A DNA stretch of 64,000 nt from Lewinellaceae bacterium (GTDB lineage: Bacteria; Bacteroidota; Bacteroidia; Chitinophagales; Saprospiraceae): the NCBI GenBank assembly GCA_020636405.1, contig JACJXW010000004.1, forward strand, positions 3,460,001-3,524,000, given 5' to 3'. Positions within the stretch are counted from its first letter, which is position 1; each line of letters begins with the position of its first letter. Position numbers and translations under genes: made by a program. Of the stretch, positions 1-8,528 are shown in pieces. The notes under the pieces were generated by a model, which worked only from the letters and a program-made list of their open reading frames with translations, was not told where the DNA came from and searched no databases.

Positions 1-1845
1 GGCCCCATCGAGATAGCCGGCAGGAATATTGACAGCCTTACCGGCCTGGAAGCTTTTATCTCAATTGAGTCCTTAGATTGCTCCGGGAATGGATTAAGCA
101 GCCTGGATGTGAGTGCCAACCCGGCTTTGAGATTTTTATATTGCCAGGACAACCAACTTGCCAACCTGAATGTGAGCGCTAATTCGGCTTTAGAGATTTT
201 ATCTTGCCAAAATAACCAGCTCTCTTCTCTGAATCTGAGTGATAATACTTCCTTGAAAAGCCTGGATTGCAGCAGCAATCAACTGATGGCCCTGAATGTT
301 CAAAACGGTAACAATATCTACATCTGGAATTTTGAGGCCCGCCAGAACCCCCACCTGGGCTGCATACAAGTGGATGACCCGGAATGGTCTGACTTCAATT
401 GGAGTGGTGGTATAGATCCCCCTACTTTTTTCAGTACCGGTTGCGATGCAGAGGTGGTTTATATCCCGGACCCCAACTTCAAAGCCGCCCTGGTGAATAA
501 CCCCACTCTCAATCACAATGGCGATGGGGAAATACAAGTAGGGGAGGCAGTGGTTTATGGCGGATCGTTGGACGTCTCAGGGCTGGGTATTTCGGACCTT
601 ACCGGACTAGGAGCCTTCACCGGCATCAATTCCCTGGACTGCTCGGATAACCTTATCGGCCACCTCGATGTGAGCGCCATCCCCGGCCTGCAATACCTGA
701 ACTGTTCCCGAAACTTACTGGACAGCCTGGATGCCAGTGAGAACCCGGAACTGTTGGGGCTGGAGTGCGGAGAAAATAATTTGGTGAGCCTCGACCTCAC
801 CGGTTGCTTCCGGCTCCGCAACCTGTTTTGTGAGAACAACGAACTGACAAACCTGGAACTTCACACCAACTTCGGCCTGGAACAGCTGAATTGTTCCGGC
901 AACCAACTGGACAGCCTGGAGGCCAGCGCCAACTTTAATCTGGAGGAGTTGTATTGCGAGGATAATCAGATCGTTAACCTGGCCCTTGGCTTCAATACCG
1001 ACCTTAAACAGCTCTATTGCTCCGGCAACCAACTGACCGGCCTGAATTTGAATGGCAACCCCATCCTGAAAAAACTCTACTGTTCCGACAACCCAATGAG
1101 CAGCCTGGATGTCAGCCTAAATCCTGCCCTGGAGCACTTATATTGCGCCAATAATCAACTGCCCTACCTGGATGTCAGCAGCAATGCGGTTTTAAGTATC
1201 TTGGATTGTAGCAACAACCAACTGGACAGCCTGGGCCTGAGTGCCAACATGAACCTCTACGGCCTGGATTGTTCCTACAACCAGTTAAGTGCTCTGGACG
1301 TGAGTGCCCTCTCCGGCTTACTTTTCCTCGATGCCAGCAACAACCGGTTGGAAAGCCTGGGCCTGGCCGCCAACCCGGACTTATTGGTGTTATATGCTTC
1401 CGACAACGCCCTGAGGGCCTTGAACCTGCAAAACGGCAACAACTTCCGGATCGAAGAATTCGCTGCCCGGAACAACCCGGAGCTTACCTGCATACAGGTA
1501 GATGCCCCGGACTGGGCGACAGCCAACTGGAGCGAGCATATTGACTCCATTGCCATCTTCAGCAGTGATTGTGCGGCCGTAACCGGTATTGGCGAGCCGC
1601 GTGCAAATAGAGCCCTGTCGGTTTACCCCAACCCGACCACCGGCCGGCTGATCCTGAGCCTGGGAGGAACCTGCCGCGAGGTGACCATTGAAATTAAAGA
1701 TGTGATGGGAAGAACCCTTTCGAGAAGGGCTTACGTAAAAATAGAACAACTGGAATGGAGGCTGGACGGCCCCGCCGGGATCTATTGGGTGGTGTTGCGG
1801 GCTGGAAATGAGGAATTTATCCCGGTTCGTGTGGTGAAGTTTTAA
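1..1845 (+). CDS. Secreted leucine-rich-repeat protein with T9SS sorting domain, 5' truncated
   Basis: The reading frame is open from base 1, so the start lies outside the window; 614 residues are visible. It consists of 20-21 residue repeats of the form LxxLDCSxNQLxxLDVSxNPxL with a regularly placed Cys, as in secreted Bacteroidota LRR proteins. Near base 460 a new module starts with a DPNFKAAL cap and an EF-hand-like NHNGDGEIQ loop; each module closes with a QNGNN...CIQVDDP cap. The last 75 residues (VYPNPTTGRLILSL, then GIYWVVLRAG and a basic end) form a type A T9SS C-terminal domain, so export to the surface or medium is expected. It is a paralogue of the next gene. Ligand unknown; adhesion or recognition is inference from the fold. 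Confidence 0.9.
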   Translation, partial: GPIEIAGRNIDSLTGLEAFISIESLDCSGNGLSSLDVSANPALRFLYCQDNQLANLNVSANSALEILSCQNNQLSSLNLSDNTSLKSLDCSSNQLMALNVQNGNNIYIWNFEARQNPHLGCIQVDDPEWSDFNWSGGIDPPTFFSTGCDAEVVYIPDPNFKAALVNNPTLNHNGDGEIQVGEAVVYGGSLDVSGLGISDLTGLGAFTGINSLDCSDNLIGHLDVSAIPGLQYLNCSRNLLDSLDASENPELLGLECGENNLVSLDLTGCFRLRNLFCENNELTNLELHTNFGLEQLNCSGNQLDSLEASANFNLEELYCEDNQIVNLALGFNTDLKQLYCSGNQLTGLNLNGNPILKKLYCSDNPMSSLDVSLNPALEHLYCANNQLPYLDVSSNAVLSILDCSNNQLDSLGLSANMNLYGLDCSYNQLSALDVSALSGLLFLDASNNRLESLGLAANPDLLVLYASDNALRALNLQNGNNFRIEEFAARNNPELTCIQVDAPDWATANWSEHIDSIAIFSSDCAAVTGIGEPRANRALSVYPNPTTGRLILSLGGTCREVTIEIKDVMGRTLSRRAYVKIEQLEWRLDGPAGIYWVVLRAGNEEFIPVRVVKF

Positions 1846-1870
1846 TCAGCTGGAAAATGGGAAGAAATGA

Positions 1871-1905
1871 AACGAAGTCGGAAATGCGAAGTCGGAAGCC
1901 GGAAG
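1871..1905 (+). repeat. Heptamer array, five units of YCGGAAG type
   Basis: Five consecutive 7-mers (AACGAAG, TCGGAAA, TGCGAAG, TCGGAAG, CCGGAAG) lie just after the stop of the first LRR gene. An inverted array of the same unit lies at 2191-2218, so the 394-bp intergenic region is bracketed by inverted heptamer arrays. Confidence 0.75.
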
Positions 1906-1968
1906 GGCAGAATCGGGCCAGGCCGGGATTTTTCAAAACATGGTGTTTTTGTTCCCAATTGCAGGCGA

Positions 1969-2042
1969 CACAGAGTTAGGCATAGACGGCACAAAGTATT
2001 CGCTGTCAAGCGAATACTCTGTGTTTCTCTGTGGCCTCTGTG
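1969..2042. repeat. Hairpin flanked by CACAGAG / CTCTGTG copies
   Basis: A perfect 10-bp stem with a 4-nt loop (AGTATTCGCT-gtca-AGCGAATACT, 1995-2018) is preceded by one CACAGAG (1969-1975) and followed by three CTCTGTG copies starting at 2017, 2027 and 2036. It sits in the middle of the gap between the two LRR genes. No gene is seen in 1846-2239. Confidence 0.65.
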
Positions 2043-2190
2043 TTTCAAAATTTGCGGGCAGACACACATTCCTGAACACTCTCGCCAGTCCGGCCTGGAA
2101 GTCCTGCTATTCCTTTATGGCTTACTATGCTCAGCCGATCGCTTGTGGCTGCTTGCTATCAGCCACCGAAGTTTTAGCGAAGGAGGTCCA

Positions 2191-2218
2191 CTTCCGACTT
2201 CCGCATTCCGCATTCCGA
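2191..2218 (-). repeat. Inverted heptamer array, four units of MTTCCGM type
   Basis: Four adjacent 7-mers (CTTCCGA, CTTCCGC, ATTCCGC, ATTCCGA) are the reverse complement of the array at 1871-1905. The array ends 21 bp before the ATG of the second LRR gene. Confidence 0.75.
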
Positions 2219-2239
2219 CTTTACCCAAATAAACACTCT

Positions 2240-5200
2240 ATGAAAAACCTAATCCTATTTCTTATTACAGTTTTTTCTATCGGTCACAGCCTTACCGCCC
2301 AGGTGGTCGACATCCCCAACGCCAACTTCAAGGCGGCCCTGGTCGGCAACCCGGCCATCAACACCAATGGAGACGGGGAGATACAGGTGGCGGAGGCGGA
2401 GGGGTATGAAGGAGCGATCCGTGTTCCAGGGTTGGGGATAACAGACCTCACTGGCATAGAGGCATTTACAAACATTGACACTCTGGATTGTTCCGAGAAC
2501 CAACTGGCCGGCTTAAATGTGAGTTCGAACACTGCATTGATCTTTTTGGATTGCAATTCCAACGAACTCACCGCTCTGGATGTGAGCAGTAACCCGGCCC
2601 TGCTAAGGTTGTTTTGCCACAGCAACCAACTAACGAGCCTGGACTTCAGCTCTAATCCGGCTCTTGTATATGTGCAGTGCCGCTCTAACGAACTGACGAG
2701 CCTGAACATTAGTTCGAATCCGGCGTTGGCCTTTTTACGCTGTAATGGTAATCTACTGGGGGAGCTGGATCTTAGTGGGAATCCTCTGCTGGCCCGGTTG
2801 TACTGTTATGACAATCAACTTACAAGCCTGGATGTACGGCTGAACCCCGTTCTGCAGAAGCTGGAATGCTATAAAAACCAAATTACCTACCTCGATGTCC
2901 GTTCCAATGCTGTTTTGGAAGATCTCGTTTGTCAGGAGAATCAGCTTAGCACTCTGGATGTCAGCATGAATGCGCTGTTGGCAGTGTTAAAATGTGGGGG
3001 CAATCAACTACAATACCTGAATGTGCAAAACGGCAACAACCTCAATTTCTCCAGTTTTGATGCTTTGGATAACCCCGTTCTCTCCTGCATCCAGGTGGAC
3101 GATCCCGCCTGGGCCACGGCCAACTGGGGGCCCTTTGCCGATTTAACGGCTTCCTTTAATGCTTTTTGTGTTGCTCCGGTAGTCAATATTCCGGATGCCA
3201 ACTTTAAAGCCGCCCTGGTGGACAACCCCGCCATCAATACCAACGGAGATGGAGAGATACAGATTTCGGAGGCGCAGGCCTACGAGGGGATCATTAACGT
3301 GGCAGGATCGGGCATCAGCAGCCTGGCAGGGATCGCGGCCTTCCCGGCGGTAGAATTTTTGGATTGCTCCGGCAATAACCTTCATAGCCTGGACATCAGC
3401 GCCAACCTGGCCCTGAAAATTTTGCGTTGCGGCAACAACCAACTAACCACCCTGGACGTCAGCACCAACCCGGCTTTGATCCACCTCGACTGTTCGGGCA
3501 ACGAGCTGGAGGCCCTGGATGTCCGTTCCAATGTCGCTTTGGAGTTCTTGAATTGCCGGGGCAACCTCCTGGCAAACCTGAACCTGAACGCCAACTCCGG
3601 CCTGGCCCATCTGAATTGTTCCGATAATGACATCAATATCCTGGACGCCAGCGCCAACCCGAGCCTGTCCTATCTGGATTGCTCTGACAACCAGCTGCTG
3701 TACCTGAATGTGCAGAACGGCAACAATACCGGTTTTTCCCTCTTTAATGCGCTGGGTAATCCTGCCCTCAGCTGTATTCAGGCCGATGACCCGGTATGGG
3801 CAATGGCCAACTGGGGAGGTTTCGTGAACAATATGTCTGCGTTCAATGCATTCTGTGCGGCGCCCATTGTTACCATCCCGGATGCCAACTTCAAAGCTGC
3901 CCTGCTTGCCAATTCCGCCATCAATACCAACGGCGACGGGGAGATACAGGTAGCGGAAGCACAGGTTTACGATGGTGTGATCGATGTATCGGGGTTGGAT
4001 ATAACCAATCTCACAGGAATAGAAGGGTTCAAAGCCATCGATACGCTTATCTGTGCTGACAATCTGCTGACCAGCCTCCTCCTGAACTCGAACGTGGAAC
4101 TCGCCTACCTGGATTGTTCCTACAACCGCTTGACAAACCTGGACCTGAGCGCCAACCCGGCCCTGGAATACCTGGATTGCTTTTACAATCGGTTGGAAGC
4201 ATTGGATGTCAGTTCCAACCCGTTACTGAAGCACCTGGATTGCTCCTACAACGGCATCTCCGGCTTCGGGAGCCTCAGTGTTCTGGATGTGAGTTCCAAT
4301 CCGGCCCTGGAGCGTTTGATCTGTAACGACAACCAACTTGCCAACCTGGATATCAGTTCCAACCCAAACCTGAAGGAAGTGCGCTGCCAAACCAACCAAC
4401 TGGCTAGCCTGGAAATTGGCCCGAGCCCGGTGCTGGAGCGGTTGTATTGTTCGGATAACCAGCTGCCAAGCCTGAATGTCACCCAGTGTCCGCTCCTGGC
4501 TTACCTGGAATGCCGCACCAACGGGCTGACAGAACTGGATGTGCGCTCGAACCCCGCCCTGATCAACCTGCGCTGTAACGACAACTTGCTGACAGAACTG
4601 GACGTGAGCGCCAATCCGGCGCTGGAGCGATTGTTTTGCTACGATAATCAGCTCGCCAGCCTGGATGTGAGTTCTAATCCTGCACTGGTAAGGCTGGAAT
4701 GCCACAAAAACCTGTTGACGAGCCTGCAAGCCAGTGCCAACCCTGCTTTGACGGAGCTGAAATGCTACGAGAACCTGCTGGCCAGCCTGGACCTCGGGGC
4801 CTGCCCTGCCCTGGAAAGCCTGGAGTGTTATGAAAATGAACTGGCGAGCCTGAATATTGGCGCCAGCCCGCTCTTGACATACCTGGACTGCCACCGCAAT
4901 AACCTAACGGCTCTGGACCTCAGTTCAAACCCAGCGCTGGTGAGCCTTTTTTGCTCTTTCAACCAGCTCACTACCCTGGATGTGAGTACAAATCCGATGC
5001 TTGGTAACCTAACCTGTTCCTTCAACCAACTGGCAGCCCTGAATGTGAGCGCCAACCCGGCACTGGCGGAATTGTGGTGTTCCAGGAATCAGCTGATGAG
5101 CCTGGACGTAAGTATGAACCCTGGCCTGGTGCGCCTGATCTGTTCCTTCAATCAGCTCACCCACCTGAATGCCAGGAACGGCAACAATACCAGTATAGTG

Positions 5201-5578
5201 GAATTCTTCGCCCGTGACAACCCTGGACTGGGCTGTGTTCAGGTAGATGACGCGGTATGGGCGGCAGCGAATTGGAGCAATGATGTAGACCCTGGTGTCG
5301 TTTTCAGCACGGACTGTACTACGGGGGTTACTGCTGTAGAACTAAAAACCAGCTATCGGGTTTATCCCAATCCAACATCCGGGAACCTAATCTTGTCTCT
5401 GGGCACAACCGTCCAGAACGTGAAAGTGGAGGCCTGGGATATGATGGGTCGAATCGTGCAGCGGAAGAATGTCGATACGGTCAATCAGCTTAACCTGGAA
5501 CTTCCCGGCCCGCCCGGGGTATATTTTGTAGTAGTGAGGGCGGGGGAGGAGGCCGTTATCAGGGTTGTAAAGCGGTGA
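2240..5578 (+). CDS. Secreted three-module leucine-rich-repeat protein with T9SS sorting domain
   Basis: The ATG at 2240 is chosen because it begins a clear signal peptide (MKNLILFLITVFSIGHSLTA), although the frame is open further upstream; the product is 1112 residues. Three modules start near residues 21, 311 and 540, each with an IPxANFKAALV cap and an NTNGDGEIQ acidic loop resembling an EF-hand, followed by 21-residue LRRs with the pattern LDCSxNQLxxLDVSxNPAL. Modules 1 and 2 are short; module 3 carries about twenty repeats. Each module closes with an NGNN...CIQVDD cap. Residues from about 1035 (VYPNPTSGNLILSL ... GVYFVVVRAG) form a T9SS type A C-terminal domain. The gene is a tandem paralogue of its upstream neighbour. 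Probably surface-anchored or released; ligand unknown. Confidence 0.92.
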   Translation: MKNLILFLITVFSIGHSLTAQVVDIPNANFKAALVGNPAINTNGDGEIQVAEAEGYEGAIRVPGLGITDLTGIEAFTNIDTLDCSENQLAGLNVSSNTALIFLDCNSNELTALDVSSNPALLRLFCHSNQLTSLDFSSNPALVYVQCRSNELTSLNISSNPALAFLRCNGNLLGELDLSGNPLLARLYCYDNQLTSLDVRLNPVLQKLECYKNQITYLDVRSNAVLEDLVCQENQLSTLDVSMNALLAVLKCGGNQLQYLNVQNGNNLNFSSFDALDNPVLSCIQVDDPAWATANWGPFADLTASFNAFCVAPVVNIPDANFKAALVDNPAINTNGDGEIQISEAQAYEGIINVAGSGISSLAGIAAFPAVEFLDCSGNNLHSLDISANLALKILRCGNNQLTTLDVSTNPALIHLDCSGNELEALDVRSNVALEFLNCRGNLLANLNLNANSGLAHLNCSDNDINILDASANPSLSYLDCSDNQLLYLNVQNGNNTGFSLFNALGNPALSCIQADDPVWAMANWGGFVNNMSAFNAFCAAPIVTIPDANFKAALLANSAINTNGDGEIQVAEAQVYDGVIDVSGLDITNLTGIEGFKAIDTLICADNLLTSLLLNSNVELAYLDCSYNRLTNLDLSANPALEYLDCFYNRLEALDVSSNPLLKHLDCSYNGISGFGSLSVLDVSSNPALERLICNDNQLANLDISSNPNLKEVRCQTNQLASLEIGPSPVLERLYCSDNQLPSLNVTQCPLLAYLECRTNGLTELDVRSNPALINLRCNDNLLTELDVSANPALERLFCYDNQLASLDVSSNPALVRLECHKNLLTSLQASANPALTELKCYENLLASLDLGACPALESLECYENELASLNIGASPLLTYLDCHRNNLTALDLSSNPALVSLFCSFNQLTTLDVSTNPMLGNLTCSFNQLAALNVSANPALAELWCSRNQLMSLDVSMNPGLVRLICSFNQLTHLNARNGNNTSIVEFFARDNPGLGCVQVDDAVWAAANWSNDVDPGVVFSTDCTTGVTAVELKTSYRVYPNPTSGNLILSLGTTVQNVKVEAWDMMGRIVQRKNVDTVNQLNLELPGPPGVYFVVVRAGEEAVIRVVKR

Positions 5579-5586
5579 TGCTAACT

Positions 5587-7578
5587 CTAGATGATACCTT
5601 CAACAAAATACATGTCTATGTCCCCTTTGTCCTTGGTGCTCACTTTTCCGCGATGGATGCAGTGGTATTGATCTTTTATTAGGTCATAGGTACGCTGGCT
5701 AATGTTGATCTTACCGGCATTGCCGCTGCTTTCCATGCGAGATGCCAGGTTCACAGTATCCCCCCAGATGTCATAAGCGAATTTCCTGATGCCGACTATA
5801 CCTGCTATCACGGGCCCGCTGTGAATGCCTATGCGTATCTCGAAGAAAGGAATTCCCTGTTCGACGCTTTGTGTTTTCTGATCGTGCATAAATTGCTGCA
5901 TGGCCAGTGCAGCCTTAACGACATCGCCTGCATGTGTGGTGTTGGGGGTTGGCAGGCCGCCTGCGGCCATGTAGGCATCGCCTATCGTTTTAATTTTTTC
6001 TACGTTGTGTTGTTCCATAATATGATCGAATGCGGAGAAACACTCGTTGATCTTGTCCACCAGTTCTTTCGGGTTGAGCTGTTCAGAAATCCGGGTGAAG
6101 CCTCTGATATCGGCAAACAAGACGGTTACGTTATTGATCAGCTGTGCATCGGCCGAGCCTTTGGTTTTGAGTTCTTCGGCCACCTTTTCAGGGAGAATAT
6201 TGAGCAGCAGTTCATCGCTGAGTTTCTTGCCGGCCTTTATCTTGTTTCGTTGATGGTAAAGCAGCCCTGAGAACAGGAGCACCAGTATAAATCCGCCAAT
6301 AAAACCGTTGCGAACCAGCTTCTGTTTTTTCAGGGTTTCCTGTGCTATCGCATCTTTTTTTTCCTGTTCTGCTCTTGTTGCTGTTTCTTTTTTATCAAAT
6401 TCGTATTGCATGGCGGTTTGAGTGATCTTCTTTTCCTTTTCCATATTAAAAATGGAATCACTCACTATTTTATATTGGTTGTGTGCATCGTAAGCCCCTT
6501 CATAATTTCCCAGCAAAGCTGATACTTCACTGAGGTTCTTCAAAGAAGTGGCCAGGCCTTTCAGGTTGTCCACTTTCCGCTGGATGACAATGGCGCTATC
6601 CAAATAGAGCCTGGCCTTTTCCAGTGCAGCTCTTTTATTGCGGAAAAGATTTTGGCTGCCCATTTCGCTGGTGTCTTTTGCCATAGACAAATAGGCCTCC
6701 CCAATCACACCCTGGTTGTCACCCCGCACCAGTTCGTTGCTGACCTCTCTGGCGAGTTGGGTTGACCTGAACAGGTAGCTCAGCGCATTTTCGTAATCCG
6801 ACTGGTGATAATATACACTGCCAATATAGCTGAGTGTTTTCGCTATGCCGTCGGTGACCTTCAGTTCCTCCTGGATCTTTAGTGCCCTGCTGAAATATTC
6901 CAGGGCTTTCGGATAATCCTGCTGGTTCTCATACACTATGCCGATGGAAGAGAGGTTGTTGGCAATGTTGTTTTTAGTTCCGCCCGATTCATTGATCTCC
7001 AGTGCCCGCAAAAAATATTCCAGGGCCTTGGCATACTCCGATTGGTTTTTATAAATAAGGCCGATGTTGGACAAGCTTAGGGCAATGCCTTTTGAATAGC
7101 CGATCTCTTCCTGGATCTTGAGCGCCCGCAGGTAGTATTCGAGCGCATGCGGATAATCGGAGGTCAGCAGATAAATGTTGCCGAGGTTGACCAGCGTGGT
7201 GGCCACATTACTTTTATTATCCAGTTCTTCATGTGCCGCAAGGGCCGCCTGAAAATGCGCTATAGATCTGGTGTAGTCGGATTTTACCGCATAATTGATC
7301 CCGAGGTATCCATTTGTTTGTGCCTGTCCGAATTTCCACTTCAGCTTGTTGGCGAGCGCCAGGCCTTCGTTGCCGTATTTAATGCCTTCATCCGGGTTGA
7401 TGGGATAGTAGTTGTAGCTCAGGGTGGCCAGCAACAGCACTTTGTTGGTATCCTCCGATGCACGGGGTAATTCGAGCAAGAGAGAATCGATTCGTGCCTG
7501 CCCCTGCCTTTGGCCAACTGCCTTTGGGGGAATGCCTAAGCAGGTAAAAGTGAACAGAACGAATAGAGCGTGTCTCAT
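5587..7578 (-). CDS. TPR-containing class III adenylate cyclase
   Basis: The 663-residue protein has a signal peptide, a run of tetratricopeptide repeats (about residues 45-330, many DYPxALEYYLRALKIQEE-type units), a coiled linker, one membrane helix near 425-445 and a C-terminal class III cyclase domain (about 478-655). Metal-binding Asp lies in VTVLFADIRGFT. The Lys of KTIGDAYMA and the Asp of YDIWGDTVN are the pair that selects adenine, and the Asn and Arg of VNLASRM are the transition-state residues, so it should make cAMP. Inferred topology: the TPR domain is outside the cytoplasm and senses a ligand or partner, the cyclase inside. It converges on the LRR gene with only 8 bp between stops. 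Confidence 0.9.
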   Translation of the reverse strand: MRHALFVLFTFTCLGIPPKAVGQRQGQARIDSLLLELPRASEDTNKVLLLATLSYNYYPINPDEGIKYGNEGLALANKLKWKFGQAQTNGYLGINYAVKSDYTRSIAHFQAALAAHEELDNKSNVATTLVNLGNIYLLTSDYPHALEYYLRALKIQEEIGYSKGIALSLSNIGLIYKNQSEYAKALEYFLRALEINESGGTKNNIANNLSSIGIVYENQQDYPKALEYFSRALKIQEELKVTDGIAKTLSYIGSVYYHQSDYENALSYLFRSTQLAREVSNELVRGDNQGVIGEAYLSMAKDTSEMGSQNLFRNKRAALEKARLYLDSAIVIQRKVDNLKGLATSLKNLSEVSALLGNYEGAYDAHNQYKIVSDSIFNMEKEKKITQTAMQYEFDKKETATRAEQEKKDAIAQETLKKQKLVRNGFIGGFILVLLFSGLLYHQRNKIKAGKKLSDELLLNILPEKVAEELKTKGSADAQLINNVTVLFADIRGFTRISEQLNPKELVDKINECFSAFDHIMEQHNVEKIKTIGDAYMAAGGLPTPNTTHAGDVVKAALAMQQFMHDQKTQSVEQGIPFFEIRIGIHSGPVIAGIVGIRKFAYDIWGDTVNLASRMESSGNAGKINISQRTYDLIKDQYHCIHRGKVSTKDKGDIDMYFVEGII

Positions 7579-7759
7579 ATCGGATCATTGAATAGGTGAT
7601 GATTTCTACGAACCTTCCGGCGCAGAACCCTAATCAAACATAGGCGCTTATTGTGGGCCATCCTCTATCTTAGGTGCTACCCGGCGGGAAGGAGAAGATC
7701 CCGGGAAAGGCCTTCACGCTGCTGCTTCGGCTCGGGTTTATGATGTGGCGGTAAAACCA

Positions 7760-7797
7760 AAAAAGCCTGCGAAACCACATAGGGCCGCAGGCTTTTT
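7760..7797 (-). terminator. Rho-independent terminator of tRNA-Leu(CAG)
   Basis: A perfect 12-bp stem (AAAAAGCCTGCG / CGCAGGCTTTTT) with a 14-nt loop lies 17 bp beyond the tRNA 3' end and ends in a T run on the minus strand. Confidence 0.8.
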
Positions 7798-7813
7798 GAT
7801 TTAAACAATTTCG

Positions 7814-7897
7814 TGCCGAAAGGGGGAGTCGAACCCCCACGCCCGTAAGGACACACGCCCCTGAAACGTGCGCGTCTACCAATTCCGCCATTTCGGC
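7814..7897 (-). tRNA. tRNA-Leu (anticodon CAG)
   Basis: The minus strand folds as an 84-nt class II tRNA: acceptor GCCGAAA / TTTCGGC, D-loop AATTGGTAGAC, anticodon loop TTCAGGG with anticodon CAG, a long variable arm, T-arm GTTCGAC and discriminator A. The variable arm and the D-loop are typical of leucine tRNAs. CCA is not encoded. A Bacteroidota-type promoter lies 44 bp upstream and a terminator downstream. Confidence 0.95.
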
Positions 7898-7940
7898 TTG
7901 TAATTTACTATCGCGCTTTTGCGATTTGCTCAGGGTGGGG

Positions 7941-7971
7941 CAAATATGAGGTAAATTTTATTTCTAAACAA
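7941..7971 (-). promoter_or_regulatory. Promoter of tRNA-Leu(CAG)
   Basis: On the minus strand TTG (7969-7971), 20 bp, then CATATTTG (7941-7948), a 7/8 match to the Bacteroidota -7 box TAnnTTTG. The expected start is near 7934, giving a leader of about 37 nt before the tRNA. Confidence 0.6.
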
Positions 7972-8008
7972 CCTCTTGGCCCGGTTTTTTATCAAAATAT
8001 GTATTGGG

Positions 8009-8380
<372 letters not shown>

Positions 8381-8441
8381 AAATGATGCTGTCAAATTAT
8401 CGGGCGGCGCTATTGCCGTGCCCTTAACTTTTGCAGGGATG

Positions 8442-8473
8442 CAAATTTAGTCAAATTTTCCTTTATGTTCCAA
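8442..8473 (-). promoter_or_regulatory. Promoter of tRNA-Leu(CAA)
   Basis: On the minus strand TTG (8471-8473), 21 bp, then TAAATTTG (8442-8449), a perfect TAnnTTTG box. The start is expected near 8435, about 55 bp before the tRNA. Confidence 0.75.
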
Positions 8474-8475
8474 GA

Positions 8476-8501
8476 AAATTGCATTTTCAAAAATGCAATT
8501 T
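8476..8501 (-). terminator. Probable terminator after rseP
   Basis: The arms AAATTGCATTTT and AAAATGCAATTT are perfect complements and lie 28 bp beyond the rseP stop, followed by T-rich sequence on the minus strand. The nominal loop is only 2 nt, so the top pairs must open. Confidence 0.6.
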
Positions 8502-8528
8502 GTGGGAAAAAAGTTCCGGGAGCTGACC

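Noticed and set aside
1940..2239. 100-residue N-terminal extension of the second LRR protein
   Set aside because: It would be encoded by the hairpin and heptamer region; the ATG at 2240 starts a typical signal peptide.
7670..7891. 73-codon frame over tRNA-Leu(CAG)
   Set aside because: It is the translated tRNA; the RNA gene is certain.
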